NCBI GenBank assembly: GCA_037178625.1
Contig: CM074149.1
Coordinates: 434,001-498,000 of the forward strand
DNA from: Skeletonema tropicum
Taxonomy: Eukaryota > Bacillariophyta > Thalassiosirophyceae > Thalassiosirales > Thalassiosiraceae
DNA length: 64,000 nucleotides
Reading direction: 5' to 3'
Position 1 is the stretch's first letter; each line of letters starts with the position of its first letter. The notes beneath the pieces are model-generated. The model was not told the origin of the DNA. It worked only from the letters and a program-made list of their open reading frames with translations, and did no database searches. Positions 30,887-40,692 of this stretch are shown one piece after another. Made by a program: the position numbers and the translations under genes.

Positions 30887-31955
30887 CTTATCTAACCTCT
30901 CCCCCTGCTTCTCCGTTGTAACTACGAGAGTTATCGCTCTTCATATTGTAAATTCAAAGTCTTTTGCTCGGTACATCGTCTCTTTCTATTTTATTGCGTC
31001 ATTAAACACCCAACAGATGTGTCGATTGCATATTCACCATCTCCAAAATAGGTAGATAACAAGGATAATTTTGTAGAAACAGTTTTGGAGAGCCTTTCTC
31101 AGCGGCAAATCGAACCTGAATATTGTGATGATCATTGGGGTGGCGGTTTCAGTGAATGAGTGGCGAAACACCATTCAATGTAGCAATGACATCGTCGGCA
31201 GCATCGTCCGAGCACACGTGAGTCGGTCCTCATAACGTATCAAACGAGACCTACGACCTCCAATAATTGTACCATGTTGCAGACACCTTCCTTAAATATC
31301 ATAAGACGATTTACACCACGGCTAGAATTGACTTGTTGCGTTATCCGCCAAAGCTTTATGTCATAAACACTAACATGCTTCGATCGGTGTCCGTATTTTT
31401 TGACACAACACGCTTATATTTTGATTATTTCGCCACCTATAACGCCGACCGGCGGCTCTAGCGGAAGATCATAACATACACTAACACAATTTGGCCGGAG
31501 GTTGTGGTGGATGGTCAGCTAGGGGTGTAGAAGTGCCATTAGGGGAGGGCGTAGGGGTGTTGCCATAAGAGAATTCGTATCCTCCGTCTGGAGCGAGAAG
31601 AATATTGTTGAACATCATTGTGGTGAATTGTGGTAGTAAAAATAATGACAAAAATAATAAAATGGCTGCGATGATTTTTGTTATTATTATTTTGTTGGTT
31701 GGTTTCCTGATGAATAGTACTGAGTAGAGGAATTGTGCCGTAGGAGAGTTGGTGTCACCATGGTGATGGCAAAAAGTTCGTCAAAACACGGAGAAATACG
31801 GCCTTCGGCCGTTCCTGGGGCGTTCCTCCGGAACGTGCGCGCGTTCCGCGAACAAAAATTTTCATGAACATAAAAAATGGAATACTCCAAGCAAAATACT
31901 TAAAAAAGTACACACATCGAATATCGAGTACAATACATCACACGATAAAAACAAC

Positions 31956-32617
31956 ATGACCAGCTCCATAGTAAAGAAATCGATAGCACTTCTCCTTAGC
32001 ATTATCGAGTCGAAAGATTGGCAAAGCTTCGAGGAAATTGCTCTTTCTAACCCCACTATCTTCCGAACTCTATGCGAGGACATCGCTGGATGTGAAGAGT
32101 TCCACGGTATGACTCTACTTCATGCTGTAGCGAGATTCGATGCACCCCTGACCGTGTCGCCAAGATGATCGAGATTTGCCCCGATCTCCCATCTGCTACC
32201 GATTGCCTGGGCAGGACTCCCCTTCACGTGGCTGCTGGTCTAGGAGCGTCACCGGATGTGATCAAGCTCATCGCCCATTCGTGGCCGGCTGCATGCATCT
32301 CACCGGACGAAGACGGAAAGACTCCGTTACATTTTGCTTGCGACACTTCTTGTGAGCTGTTTGCGGACGATTCTAACAACAAGACCCCTTCACGAGAAGT
32401 ACCGAATCATGATTCTATCCGCTACTTGCTGTCAGTGTGTCTCCATGCAGCCGCAATGGAAGACTTCGACGAAATGAGTCCTTTGGAATACGCCATCCTG
32501 AGTGATGCTGAGATAGAAACTGTCAAGTTGTTACAGCTTGCGGTATCGGTGGAGATACAGTCGCGATCGAAATCGAGTAGTCGTCCAGCCAATGCTTTGC
32601 CAGTTTCCGTGAGGTGA
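31956..32617 (+). pseudogene. Small ankyrin-repeat protein, copy 3, one-base frameshift
   Basis: A single T is missing at 32155/32156 (CCGTGTCGCC against CCGTTGTCGCC in copies 1 and 2). The frame therefore breaks after residue ~66, in the first ankyrin repeat. The remaining 150 codons (32165-32617) are open and nearly identical to copy 2. The only other changes are a few substitutions, so the lesion is young. Its promoter has also been displaced by the 2.4-kb insert. Confidence 0.9.
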
Positions 32618-33246
32618 GAGCATGAATATAGGCCTAGGATATGATAGAATGTTGACATAGTTTATAGTAGACTTGCTTAGAATTTTAAAGTAGACCAGAG
32701 CTAGCAGTAGCAGACGCATCATTTGTCTTTCTATGAATTCTCTCAGCTGGCCGTACTTTTTCAGGGCTATCCATTTGTTGGCCTAACAATGACTGCCAGA
32801 TGAGTATATTGTACTATGTTCCTTCACTCCTTCACACGCTCAGCTGAACGAGATGCACGTCATGGACAGATGAGAACAGCAGACGAGAGTTTCATCATCT
32901 TGAGCTCAGCTCAGAAGTGCACAGAGCAAGCAATAATAATACATTTCATGGTAGTGTCACTACTGACAAGTAGCAATGTAGTACCTACTTTCTAAGGATC
33001 AACAGGGTCCTTATCATCACATCCAAGATCCAATTGGCTACAGTAGTAGAAACCATCCCAAGAAGATTTTATCTCCTGCAGTCATGAGAGATTCAGAGGC
33101 AGCTCACATGAATTCATTCGCCTTGGGCACTATCTCAATGTAAAGTGTTTCGACAAGTAGAAAAGTGCAACAAAGGCTTTTTCTTCAACATGAGTCCTTG
33201 CAGCTTGATACTTCTAATGTAGCAGGTTGCTTGTAACAGTAGGCTA
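32618..33246. other. Conserved ankyrin 3' flank, target of Tc1-like copy 2
   Basis: No gene seen. AAAGTAGACCAGAGCTAGCA, CACGCTCAGCTGAACGAGAT and CATCCAAGATCCAATTGGCT are shared with 41405-41990, and the first two blocks also with 49632-49900. It is the downstream flank of the ankyrin unit and leads in the other copies towards a QQQ gene. It ends with the TA target of the transposon. Confidence 0.6.
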
Positions 33247-36200
33247 CAGCTGTTAGCAAATCTTGGCGGATAATCGCAGAATTTTTATTCCTACGTACAA
33301 ACGTACTGAAAGCCCCTTAACTGGGGAGCTACTCTACCCGTAAAAGTTCCGTCTTTATCAATTGCGAACAACAACCGGACCATGGTAAATAATGCCTCGT
33401 ATGCCATATTCCACCAAGAGACATAAATGAACATTGTCCTATGTTTATTTCTTCTTTGCCGTCGCTTCCACCTTCGTATTCTCTCGTTTTACTCTGAGAC
33501 TAAAGTTGAGCTTCTCTTCCTTCTTGAGCAAATCATTCTTGAAATCAAAGTCTTTTGCGTAGACAGTTTTCATAATGAAAGATTTGTCAAAGTCAATAGC
33601 AGCACGATGACATTTCAAAACCTTCTTCAGCGTTTCAATTCTCTTGTGCGGAATGGGTGCATCCTCACTTGAATTACCTTCTGTCTCCTTGGTATTCTTT
33701 GCCTCAATCTCCAACATCTTATATGTCTCCATGTAACCTCTTGCCCTGGCACTGAACTTACGAATGAGATCCACAGTGAGAACCTCTCTTGAAATACACT
33801 TGTCGACCAATGCAAGGAAATCAGCAGTCGTTTTCTTTTGAGCTAATGGATGTCTTCGGTAGAGAGCTTTGGAGAATCCCCAAGAGTATTCGACACCCTC
33901 ACCAGCGTATTCAGCATGGTACTTTGTTGTAATCAAGGCTCTTACTCCCAAAGATTCACAAACATATTCGAGTTGGCTTTGTTCAGACAAAAAATCCGTG
34001 CAGTTTGCAAGCAAATGCCGGAGGGAAAGCTCAGGAACCAAGTTACCCTCATCATCATACTTCATCACTTGGTAGCTGCCCTTTCTGAAGGTTGCTATAT
34101 CGATCCAGCCACGTTCATACGCAATCTGCAGAAGTCCCTTACCCTTGCCCTCCCATCCATATATCATTTTGGTGGTAGGTGTTATTTTGATATCGATACT
34201 AGACGCTTGCGCCATTTTTGCTAGCTCAGCATGTGTCATCTTCCATAACCTTATTTCTCCTTCCTTTTTCCCCCACTCGGTGTCCATCAGCTCCGATATC
34301 AGCTCTTTCTTCACCTTATGTCGCTCTTTCCTCTTGTCTTCTGGTATTTCAACCTCTCGGTCGTGCCGTTGTCTTTCACGTTCCTCTGCTGTCAGCCAAA
34401 ATGGGCCGACATCTTCACTGGTGAAGTTCATCGTTTGTTCTTGACCGATAGTCACCATTGCTGGATTGGATGCATCGTAGTATGGCCCGACAAATTCCTC
34501 CTGCCGTTCAATTTTGGTGTTCCTAGCTTGCGATGGTGTCGAGTGCCAATTCTTGTTCATTTCCTTTGCATCAAGACCGTCAACACGCTTCTTTGCATGA
34601 CCACTGCTCGAATCAAAAAGAAAGACATATTCATACTCATCTCCGAGTATTACTTTTACGCAATCTATTATATCTTCCGTTTGCAGGATCGTGTGGTTCC
34701 CTGTCCAGTACCCGTTCTTCCCGTATGCAAACTTAAGAATCCCAGGTGACGATTCAAGTGGTTGCTTTTTTGTGTTACCATTTACGGCAATTGCCGCTGC
34801 CTTGTCGAAGTATTCTTGATTGGCTCTAGCAGCATTAATCTCCTTCAGCTGATCTTCGGTGATAGGAATGCCCCAACCCAATTCTCTCGATTGAAACGCA
34901 GATATCATGATACCAGCACCAACAGTCTTCGGCATAATTGCCCTCCTTCCATTCGGATCAACCCACTGGTGAGTCCGCGACAGAAAAGCATTAAAAATAG
35001 CCTCATCCTGGCCAAAGATGATGACAGGTTTGTCTTCAGCTTTCTTTCTTATGCTTACTCTTCCTCCAAATGCTCCATACTTATCGTTTGCAATCTTCTG
35101 CAGACGCACGTGTTTGTCCACATGAAACTCAAAGTATACTTTTTCATCAACTCCCTTGAACTTATAAGCAACCTTATCTAACATGTCCTTCGCCTTCTCG
35201 CCATCTTTGTCATCTTCGAGCGCTGTTTTCAAATCGTCAAATTCGGTCTGTGACAAATGAACCCATCGATGAGATCGTGGTTCAAGCACTGATAGATATT
35301 CGTCTGTTAACCGAGACCGATGCTCTATCTGTTCGGCATACTCATGGCCATCAACGTAGTAGCATTTCTTTGACACCTCTCGTTTGAAACCAAGGTATCC
35401 GACCCACCTCCCAACCGTTGAGTATGATGGTGGATTTTTGAGATATCTGTCAACCAGTTGAAATTCTTCTGAGTCTTCGGTAAAGTTGATGTTGGTTTTC
35501 ACCTCTTCATTTAGTTGCTTTATCATTGTTGTGTTAAAATGTTCCCTCAGCAATTCAACGCTGAAATGTTCCAGATGGTCAAGTATGAAGTTTGACACAT
35601 CTACTGCTGCTGTCGGAAATACCTCAAATAGTGTAGGCTTTCGTTTGATACCATTGGCGACGTAGGGGTTGGGGTTTGGAAATTGATGATTAACGCGGAA
35701 GATACGGTTCCAATTCATGATTGTCCTACCAGTTGCTGCATTGAACAGTGTTAAATCATTGAGCAGCCTTGCCGCTTTGTCGCAACAAGCTTGGAATGGA
35801 AACCCAACTCGATACTCGGCAAGTGCTATTGAATACGCAACCCTGAGGTATAAACATTTATTGCGTAAGTCAAATAAGGCATGCTTTGTCAATTTACTAT
35901 CTTCGTGCAAGTCAATGACGCCTGCTTCTTCGTATCCATTTGCTGATTGCCCCACCAGTGTAAGTGATTCAACCAATTGCACTAGTCCGTTGTACACATC
36001 GGCACCTTCGTCAAATCCGAAGAGAGCTGCTGCTTCAGGTGACTGCCATATAATATTCGGAGTCTGGTTGTTGCTGCTGTTATCCCCGTCTATATCGCCA
36101 CTGCTGTTGTTATTGTCGTCGTCTTCATCTTCATCTTCGTCGTCAACTTGATTATTCTCATCCTCTAATCTACCCACGTTGGTGACGAATGGCACGAGAG

Positions 36201-37055
36201 GGCTCTGCTGCTGCTCAACTAGTCGTTGCGAGCGCCTTGTTCTTTTTTGTGGAGTAGGAGTAATTGGTGCAGCCGCTGATGATTTTGTTGCTTCTTTACG
36301 TTTGTTCTCATTATTTTTGTTCTTCTTCTTACCAGCGCATCCATCGTCGGGAAATGATACTTGCTCCGGCTTGTTGCAAGATCGCTGCCGATTATTAGTT
36401 GCACTGTAACTCTGTATATGTTCTATTTCTGTGCACAATAACTCTGCTGCGCGTATTGGTTCGTTGGGCACTTTCTCTCCCTTTCCAAAGTAGTAATAGT
36501 GCACCATCCGGCGTAATGACGAATTGAATGGACATGATGTTGTGAAATTTTTGTGGTATATCTTGTGTACATTGCTGCTGTTGAAAGGTCCGGCTGCCTT
36601 GTTCAGACGCTGCACGAGTTTGTTCCGTAAGGTATTGTCTTTATCTACATTCGTATAGTGTCTGTGCAATATCTCTACCAACGACTGGTCGCAAATCCAC
36701 CTGCCGCGATAAGTGTCACTTTTACTGATGAGCCGTGTGAAAAGGTATTCAAAAAGTGTATTACCATCGTTCATGATTACAATCTTTAGTCAACCTAATT
36801 GGCTATTTTGGATCTAGACATGCAAGAGAGGTTAATTTATCCTTTTGGTTGAGCAAATATCCAACTTGTTGTGCGTAGTACGCTCCGGAATTTGGCCATG
36901 GTTGGCATCTTTTTGCGCGGAGTGGCTCTTGTTGAGGGGTGAGTTGGGAGAAATCGGCCCAATGGGTTTTTATAAGACTCACTACGTCATTTGTACCTAA
37001 CATACGTAGGAATTCGAAACTTGAACGGCTATCCGAAAATCCGTGAAAACAGCTG
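33247..37055 (-). mobile_element. Tc1/mariner-like DNA transposon, complete copy 2 (3,809 bp)
   Basis: Same ends (CAGCTGTT/AACAGCTG), same length and TA flanks (33245-33246 and 37056-37057) as the copy at 6131-9939, in opposite orientation. Flanking DNA is different, so this is an independent insertion and not part of a segmental duplication. Inverted 3.8-kb copies 23 kb apart are a substrate for inversion by recombination. Confidence 0.93.
33445..36774 (-). CDS. Tc1/mariner-related DDE transposase, long form, copy 2
   Basis: 1,109 aa. The translation differs from copy 1 only at residue 722, here Ser in FLFDSSSGHAKKR. Asp590, Asp721 and Glu962 are present. Ser at 722 matches the usual D-x-S-S-x-H motif of related proteins, so this copy is the more likely to be active. 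Layout as in copy 1: basic and acidic N-terminal segments, a helix-turn-helix-like region near 455-475 and the catalytic domain after 580. Confidence 0.85.
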   Translation of the reverse strand: MNDGNTLFEYLFTRLISKSDTYRGRWICDQSLVEILHRHYTNVDKDNTLRNKLVQRLNKAAGPFNSSNVHKIYHKNFTTSCPFNSSLRRMVHYYYFGKGEKVPNEPIRAAELLCTEIEHIQSYSATNNRQRSCNKPEQVSFPDDGCAGKKKNKNNENKRKEATKSSAAAPITPTPQKRTRRSQRLVEQQQSPLVPFVTNVGRLEDENNQVDDEDEDEDDDNNNSSGDIDGDNSSNNQTPNIIWQSPEAAALFGFDEGADVYNGLVQLVESLTLVGQSANGYEEAGVIDLHEDSKLTKHALFDLRNKCLYLRVAYSIALAEYRVGFPFQACCDKAARLLNDLTLFNAATGRTIMNWNRIFRVNHQFPNPNPYVANGIKRKPTLFEVFPTAAVDVSNFILDHLEHFSVELLREHFNTTMIKQLNEEVKTNINFTEDSEEFQLVDRYLKNPPSYSTVGRWVGYLGFKREVSKKCYYVDGHEYAEQIEHRSRLTDEYLSVLEPRSHRWVHLSQTEFDDLKTALEDDKDGEKAKDMLDKVAYKFKGVDEKVYFEFHVDKHVRLQKIANDKYGAFGGRVSIRKKAEDKPVIIFGQDEAIFNAFLSRTHQWVDPNGRRAIMPKTVGAGIMISAFQSRELGWGIPITEDQLKEINAARANQEYFDKAAAIAVNGNTKKQPLESSPGILKFAYGKNGYWTGNHTILQTEDIIDCVKVILGDEYEYVFLFDSSSGHAKKRVDGLDAKEMNKNWHSTPSQARNTKIERQEEFVGPYYDASNPAMVTIGQEQTMNFTSEDVGPFWLTAEERERQRHDREVEIPEDKRKERHKVKKELISELMDTEWGKKEGEIRLWKMTHAELAKMAQASSIDIKITPTTKMIYGWEGKGKGLLQIAYERGWIDIATFRKGSYQVMKYDDEGNLVPELSLRHLLANCTDFLSEQSQLEYVCESLGVRALITTKYHAEYAGEGVEYSWGFSKALYRRHPLAQKKTTADFLALVDKCISREVLTVDLIRKFSARARGYMETYKMLEIEAKNTKETEGNSSEDAPIPHKRIETLKKVLKCHRAAIDFDKSFIMKTVYAKDFDFKNDLLKKEEKLNFSLRVKRENTKVEATAKKK

Positions 37056-37057
37056 TA

Positions 37058-37421
37058 CATAACAGGCAGGTATAGGAGCGATCAATCAAGGCTTCGTGGC
37101 GCAGTGGTAATCACTGTACTTATGACGTCATCCGCAGGCTTTATTCGACATTATGGAATACCGTTACGTTTAGATTAAATGCGCGTAGTGAAAAGTAAGG
37201 CCATTTACGTACTTCAACTCGCGAGTCTTATGCATGCATGCAACTTCACACATGATGCTTGGCAGTCTCAAACTTTTGACCAAGAAGTGTAGGCTTGCGT
37301 GCGTGGTGGCAATCCATCATCGTGCAGCGATAGGTAAAGATGAAGATAGGCCATATTCAATGACCAAAGTTAGAGCAGCGAGCAAGGAAAGAAGACATTA
37401 ATTCATATACATAAAGTAACC
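37058..37421 (+). promoter_or_regulatory. Upstream region of QQQ gene 1
   Basis: Conserved before all three QQQ genes (45240-45527 and 57625-57855): GGCTTTATTCGACATTAT, AAGTAAGGCCATTTAC, TGCATGCATGCAACT and AGCAGCGAGCAAGGAAAG just before the ATG. TGACGTCA, a CRE/bZIP-type palindrome, is at about 37122-37129. The conserved order suggests a real promoter. Confidence 0.5.
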
Positions 37422-38141
37422 ATGCAGCAACAGTATCGAACACAGCGTAGAAAACCAAGGCTAACAGTGTCAAGACGATACTCCTCCAGCTTTTCCGGTA
37501 TTGATTGGGGCTTTGATCTTCTTCGTGACAGCTCTCGGCAAGAACTCACAAAAGTTCAGCAAGATGTACTCATGTCATCGTTGGGTGAGGATAAGGAAGA
37601 ATGGCGTAGGACAGTTATAAGTCAAGAAAGTAATGATGCCGCTTTGTCAACTGAAACTGAAACTACACAGAAAAGTAAGAAGGGTGGTCATTCTACGCAG
37701 AATCGGCCGTCGATCTTGTCAGCTTTGAATTCATGGAGGGGCTCTTTACTCGCTCCAAAACAACATGAGACTCCAATGACTCCAGGTCGGCATGACTCTC
37801 TTACTCTTCCTGAGAGGTTTGTTCCTCTTAGTGACAATAGTACTAATAAGGATGATGATTCGATGGGGGTAGAGAGTACAGCTGCCAAGAGAGGAAATGA
37901 ACTTCAGCTCCAGACGGCAGTTGATCCTGCTCCGCTCGTCACTCGTAGGTGCTCCTCTCTTTCTCAACTAGATGAATCCGACGTAGATGATGATGGATTC
38001 CTCCATTGGAATCAAACTCAGGGAGTTGATCCTGATCCTGCTGCGCTGGTCATTCGCAGGTGCTCCTCTCAACTAGATGAATCCGATGTAGATGATGATG
38101 GTTTCCTCCATTGGAATGATACTCAGCGATCGCGGAAATGA
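37422..38141 (+). CDS. QQQ family protein, copy 1, unrecognised
   Basis: 239 aa; I do not recognise the family. Conserved features are an N-terminal MQQQYRTQRR, then SSSFSGIDWGF (about 23-33), DSSRQELTK-x-QQD-x-LMSSLGEDKEE (38-59) and a duplicated C-terminal motif RRCSS...QLDESDVDDDGFLHWN (about 175-232). The C-terminal motif pairs a possible basophilic phosphosite (RRCSS) with an acidic patch and an aromatic end, like a docking peptide. The rest is Ser/Thr/Gln-rich and probably disordered. No membrane segment. Three copies exist, each followed by an ankyrin gene or its remnant. Confidence 0.65.
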   Translation: MQQQYRTQRRKPRLTVSRRYSSSFSGIDWGFDLLRDSSRQELTKVQQDVLMSSLGEDKEEWRRTVISQESNDAALSTETETTQKSKKGGHSTQNRPSILSALNSWRGSLLAPKQHETPMTPGRHDSLTLPERFVPLSDNSTNKDDDSMGVESTAAKRGNELQLQTAVDPAPLVTRRCSSLSQLDESDVDDDGFLHWNQTQGVDPDPAALVIRRCSSQLDESDVDDDGFLHWNDTQRSRK

Positions 38142-38367
38142 TACTGTTGTACTTTGAGTGTTGGGAGTATGTTGTAGTGTAGTACCTCTCGTCTTCTCTA
38201 TTAGAACTTTTCTTTGATAACAAGGTGAGACATGCAAGCTTGAGAGAGGTTCTGTACTGATTAATCTATATATAATAAACAGCTCCCCATTATCTTTCGT
38301 CGAGTACTCAAAAGATTGTGTTTTCATTTTGATGGTGTCTTCACCTTGAGATTGTCAATTCTTTCGT

Positions 38368-38650
38368 GCCTGGATGGATGAATCATCTGTATCGTCGTCT
38401 GTTGTAACTTGTAACGCCTTCAGATGCGATAGTGTGAATCGAATCTGACGGATATGTTGGTGGGTATGAATACAAGTAGTTCCCATTCAGGAGAGAATTT
38501 GACACGAGGCGAGGGACCTCGCTTTTTGTGTCCATGTATTGTATGAAGAGAAAATCCAATCAACAAAGGAGCCAATTAGCTGCATACATTTTTCCCTTTT
38601 TCGTTGGATAGAAAGGATAGAGCATGCAGAAAAGTGATGCGGCATACGGC
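38368..38650 (-). pseudogene. Remnant of the unrecognised 226-codon gene
   Basis: GGATGAATCATCTGTATCGTCG, GAATCGAATCTGACGG, GAGAATTTGACACGAGGC and GGAGCCAATTAGCTGCATAC match 1840-2070 in order, but with several indels that destroy the frame. The start lies, as in the intact copy, next to a short GCGGCAT repeat. Confidence 0.85.
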
Positions 38651-38885
38651 ATTCAGAAGGTCATTTCCTCCCGTCCGTCACGTATTGTACTGATGCAAAG
38701 ACTGCTCTTCAGTGTAAGATACTGTACTTATATTACTTAACAACATAAGAGTAATTGTGAAGGCCTGTTACTGAGGCCTCTTTTACTGAAATGCGCTCTC
38801 AAGGCAGTTGTGACCTTGCCGGCCCGCGCCGCCGAAGCCTCTCGAGAGGTCGCACCGCCGCCGCCGCCGACTAGCTGAGGAGCTA

Positions 38886-39587
38886 CTCCCTCTGTCCCAC
38901 AAAAAAGTAGATATCTGATTTCATTTGGCTTAAATTTCATCAATTTTCGTCGAGGAATTTGCTATTGCACACCGTTGGAAAGCTTATTTCACGGCGGTTA
39001 CGATTGAATAGAGGTTGGATGTTGTTAAGCGGATATTTGTGTTGTTATTGTGATAAAAGGGGATGAGTTAACCTTAAATATACCACTGATGGAAACTGAA
39101 GTGGACGAAGGAGGGGAAGAAGGGGGCCTCTCGGACAATTGTGTAGGACTTATACAAAGGAATTAGTATTTCTGATATCTACTCCCTCTGTCCCAAAAAA
39201 AATTGGCTATTTGAAGTTAATCGTAGTCCCACAAAAAACTAGCTATTTGACGTACTTATTCCTACGTCAGTCCCTACACAAGTGTCCGAGAGGCCTCTTC
39301 GTTTCCATTCAGTTTCACATTAGTGTTATGTTTAAGGTTATTTTAACGCCTTTTGTCACAATATCATTAAAAATACTCGCTTAACAACCTCCAACCTCCA
39401 TATAATCGTAACCGGCGTGAAATAAGCTTTCCAACGATGTGCGATACATAGCAATTTTTTAGACGAAAATTGACCAAATTTTAACTATTTTAAATCAAAA
39501 AGCTAGTTTTTTGTGGGACAGAGGGAGTACTTTTTTGTGGGACTACGATTAACTTCAAATATCTACTTTTTTGTGGGACAGAGGGAG
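38886..39587. mobile_element. Stowaway-like MITE B, with a nested copy of the same family
   Basis: Ends CTCCCTCTGTCCCACAAAAA and TTGTGGGACAGAGGGAG, TA flanks at 38884-38885 and 39588-39589. Without the nested element it is about 354 bp and collinear with MITE A. It lies between QQQ gene 1 and ankyrin copy 4. Confidence 0.92.
39182..39527. mobile_element. 346-bp MITE nested inside MITE B
   Basis: Ends CTCCCTCTGTCCCAAAAAAA and TTTGTGGGACAGAGGGAG, with TA duplicated (39180-39181 and 39528-39529). MITE A has the empty site GATATCTACTTTTTT. The interior is a diverged, reversed copy of the host MITE (for example CCGTGAAATAAGCTTTCCAA), so the family inserted into itself. Confidence 0.92.
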
Positions 39588-39762
39588 TATGTGATTTTGG
39601 TTACTCCTATTTGTGCCTTCTATGACCTTCCAGCCCCTTCTTTCACTCTTAAATAATGGACTCGAAACACGTCCGCTGGGCTCTATATATCCGGCCGAGA
39701 AGGGGCCTTTTGCTTTGCGGTACATCACAATTCTTGATGTCTCTTTGGCTTTGTTGGGTTAG
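39588..39762 (+). promoter_or_regulatory. Ankyrin-type promoter block, displaced
   Basis: GGGCTCTATATATCCGGCCGAG, CTTTGCGGTACATCACAATT and TCTTTGGCTTTGTTGGG. This is the standard ankyrin promoter, but at 39763 it runs into a copy of 1703-2546, so it now faces the truncated 226-codon gene and not ankyrin copy 4. At 63172 the same block runs straight on to ankyrin copy 5. Confidence 0.6.
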
Positions 39763-40226
39763 GGCCATGCAAACTCTGATAATTGAAGAGTGTAGATGGA
39801 TTGAATGGTATCTTCGAGAGCTGTGAATTGCTCCATGTCTTTGTTAGATCGGAGAGTATCGCCCAGACGATAGTGCTCTACAGTGATGGGTGAAACTTGT
39901 GTCTGGATAGATGAATCATCAGTCTCGTCGTCTGTTGCAAAGCCTTCAATTTCGATAGTATGAATCGAATCTGACGGGTTGATGTCAGTGGCAGTGGGTA
40001 TGAATACAAGTAGTTCACATTCGGGGGAGAATTTGACACGAGGCTTGGGTTTGGTGAGCATATTTGGACCTCGCAGTTTATGTCCATGAATGAAGAGGGG
40101 ATCCAAACAACCAAGGAGCCAATTAGCTGCATACATTTTCCCCCATTCATACACACCCGTTGTGAGAAGGGAATGAATGATAACGTAGCATGCAAGAAAA
40201 GTGATGCGGCATGCGGCATGCGGCAT
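39763..40226 (-). pseudogene. Truncated copy of the unrecognised 226-codon gene
   Basis: Matches 1705-2174 closely but is cut at 39763, losing the C-terminal ~70 codons. A 2-bp insertion near 40164 shifts the segment upstream of the conserved YEWGKMYAANW. The internal ATG equivalent to 2072 is at 40136. It was brought in together with the microsatellite and the ankyrin upstream region (to about 40590). Confidence 0.8.
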
Positions 40227-40240
40227 GCGGCATGCGGCAT
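40204..40240. repeat. ATGCGGC microsatellite, about five units
   Basis: Same repeat as 2138-2181, one unit shorter. Confidence 0.9.
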
Positions 40241-40692
40241 TAGAAGGTCATTACATTTCCTCCGTTGAGCAGGTACTGATTACTGATGCAAAAGACTGCT
40301 CTCCAGTGTAGGATACCACATAGGAGTAAATTGTGTAAAGGCCTGATACGAGGCCTGCATTTACTGAAATGCGCTCTCAAGGCAGTTGTGTCCTTGCACA
40401 GCGCCACAGCCTGAGCCTCTCGCGAAGTCTCACCGCCACGCCGCTGCATGATATTTTGCCTTTTTTGGGTCATTCCTTTGCATGCAGCCTCCTCTTTCAC
40501 TTTTGCTTGTTATATACTTGCTACACGTCAGCTGACACGGAGGCCTTTTGCTTTGCGGTACATCTCAATTCATGATGTCTCCTTTGGTGCTCGCTTTTTT
40601 TGATTGGCAGTACTGTCCCCACCCTTCATAAAACAAAAGGAATACTCCAAGCAGCATCCACAACAACTGAGTACATCAACGATAACAACAAC
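40241..40692 (+). promoter_or_regulatory. Upstream region of ankyrin copy 4
   Basis: Nearly identical to 2182-2560, then from about 40590 (TTTTTTTGATTGGCAGTACTG) identical to the leader of copy 5. The recombination point between two types of ankyrin upstream sequence is thus near 40590. Confidence 0.5.

Larger units (their letters stand above)
29479..31860. mobile_element. 2.4-kb insert with foldback and 209-aa ORF
   Basis: Defined by comparison with ankyrin gene 2, where AAGAAACATTCATGTGAACAT is continuous. Here AAGAAACATTC is followed by TGGACAACTCCG, and TTCATGAACAT resumes at 31861. A TTC duplication is possible. I see no terminal inverted repeat. Inside are a large foldback, one complete minus-strand ORF and about 950 bp without a gene. 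The right end (about 31790-31850) has several GGAACG/CGTTCC hairpins. Its class is unknown. Confidence 0.55.

Noticed and set aside
37090..37150. tRNA-like TGGCGCAGTGGTAATCAC before QQQ gene 1
   Set aside because: It resembles an A box, but no cloverleaf can be drawn, the B box is poor, and the phrase is changed at 45246 and missing at 57630. Possibly a decayed SINE head.
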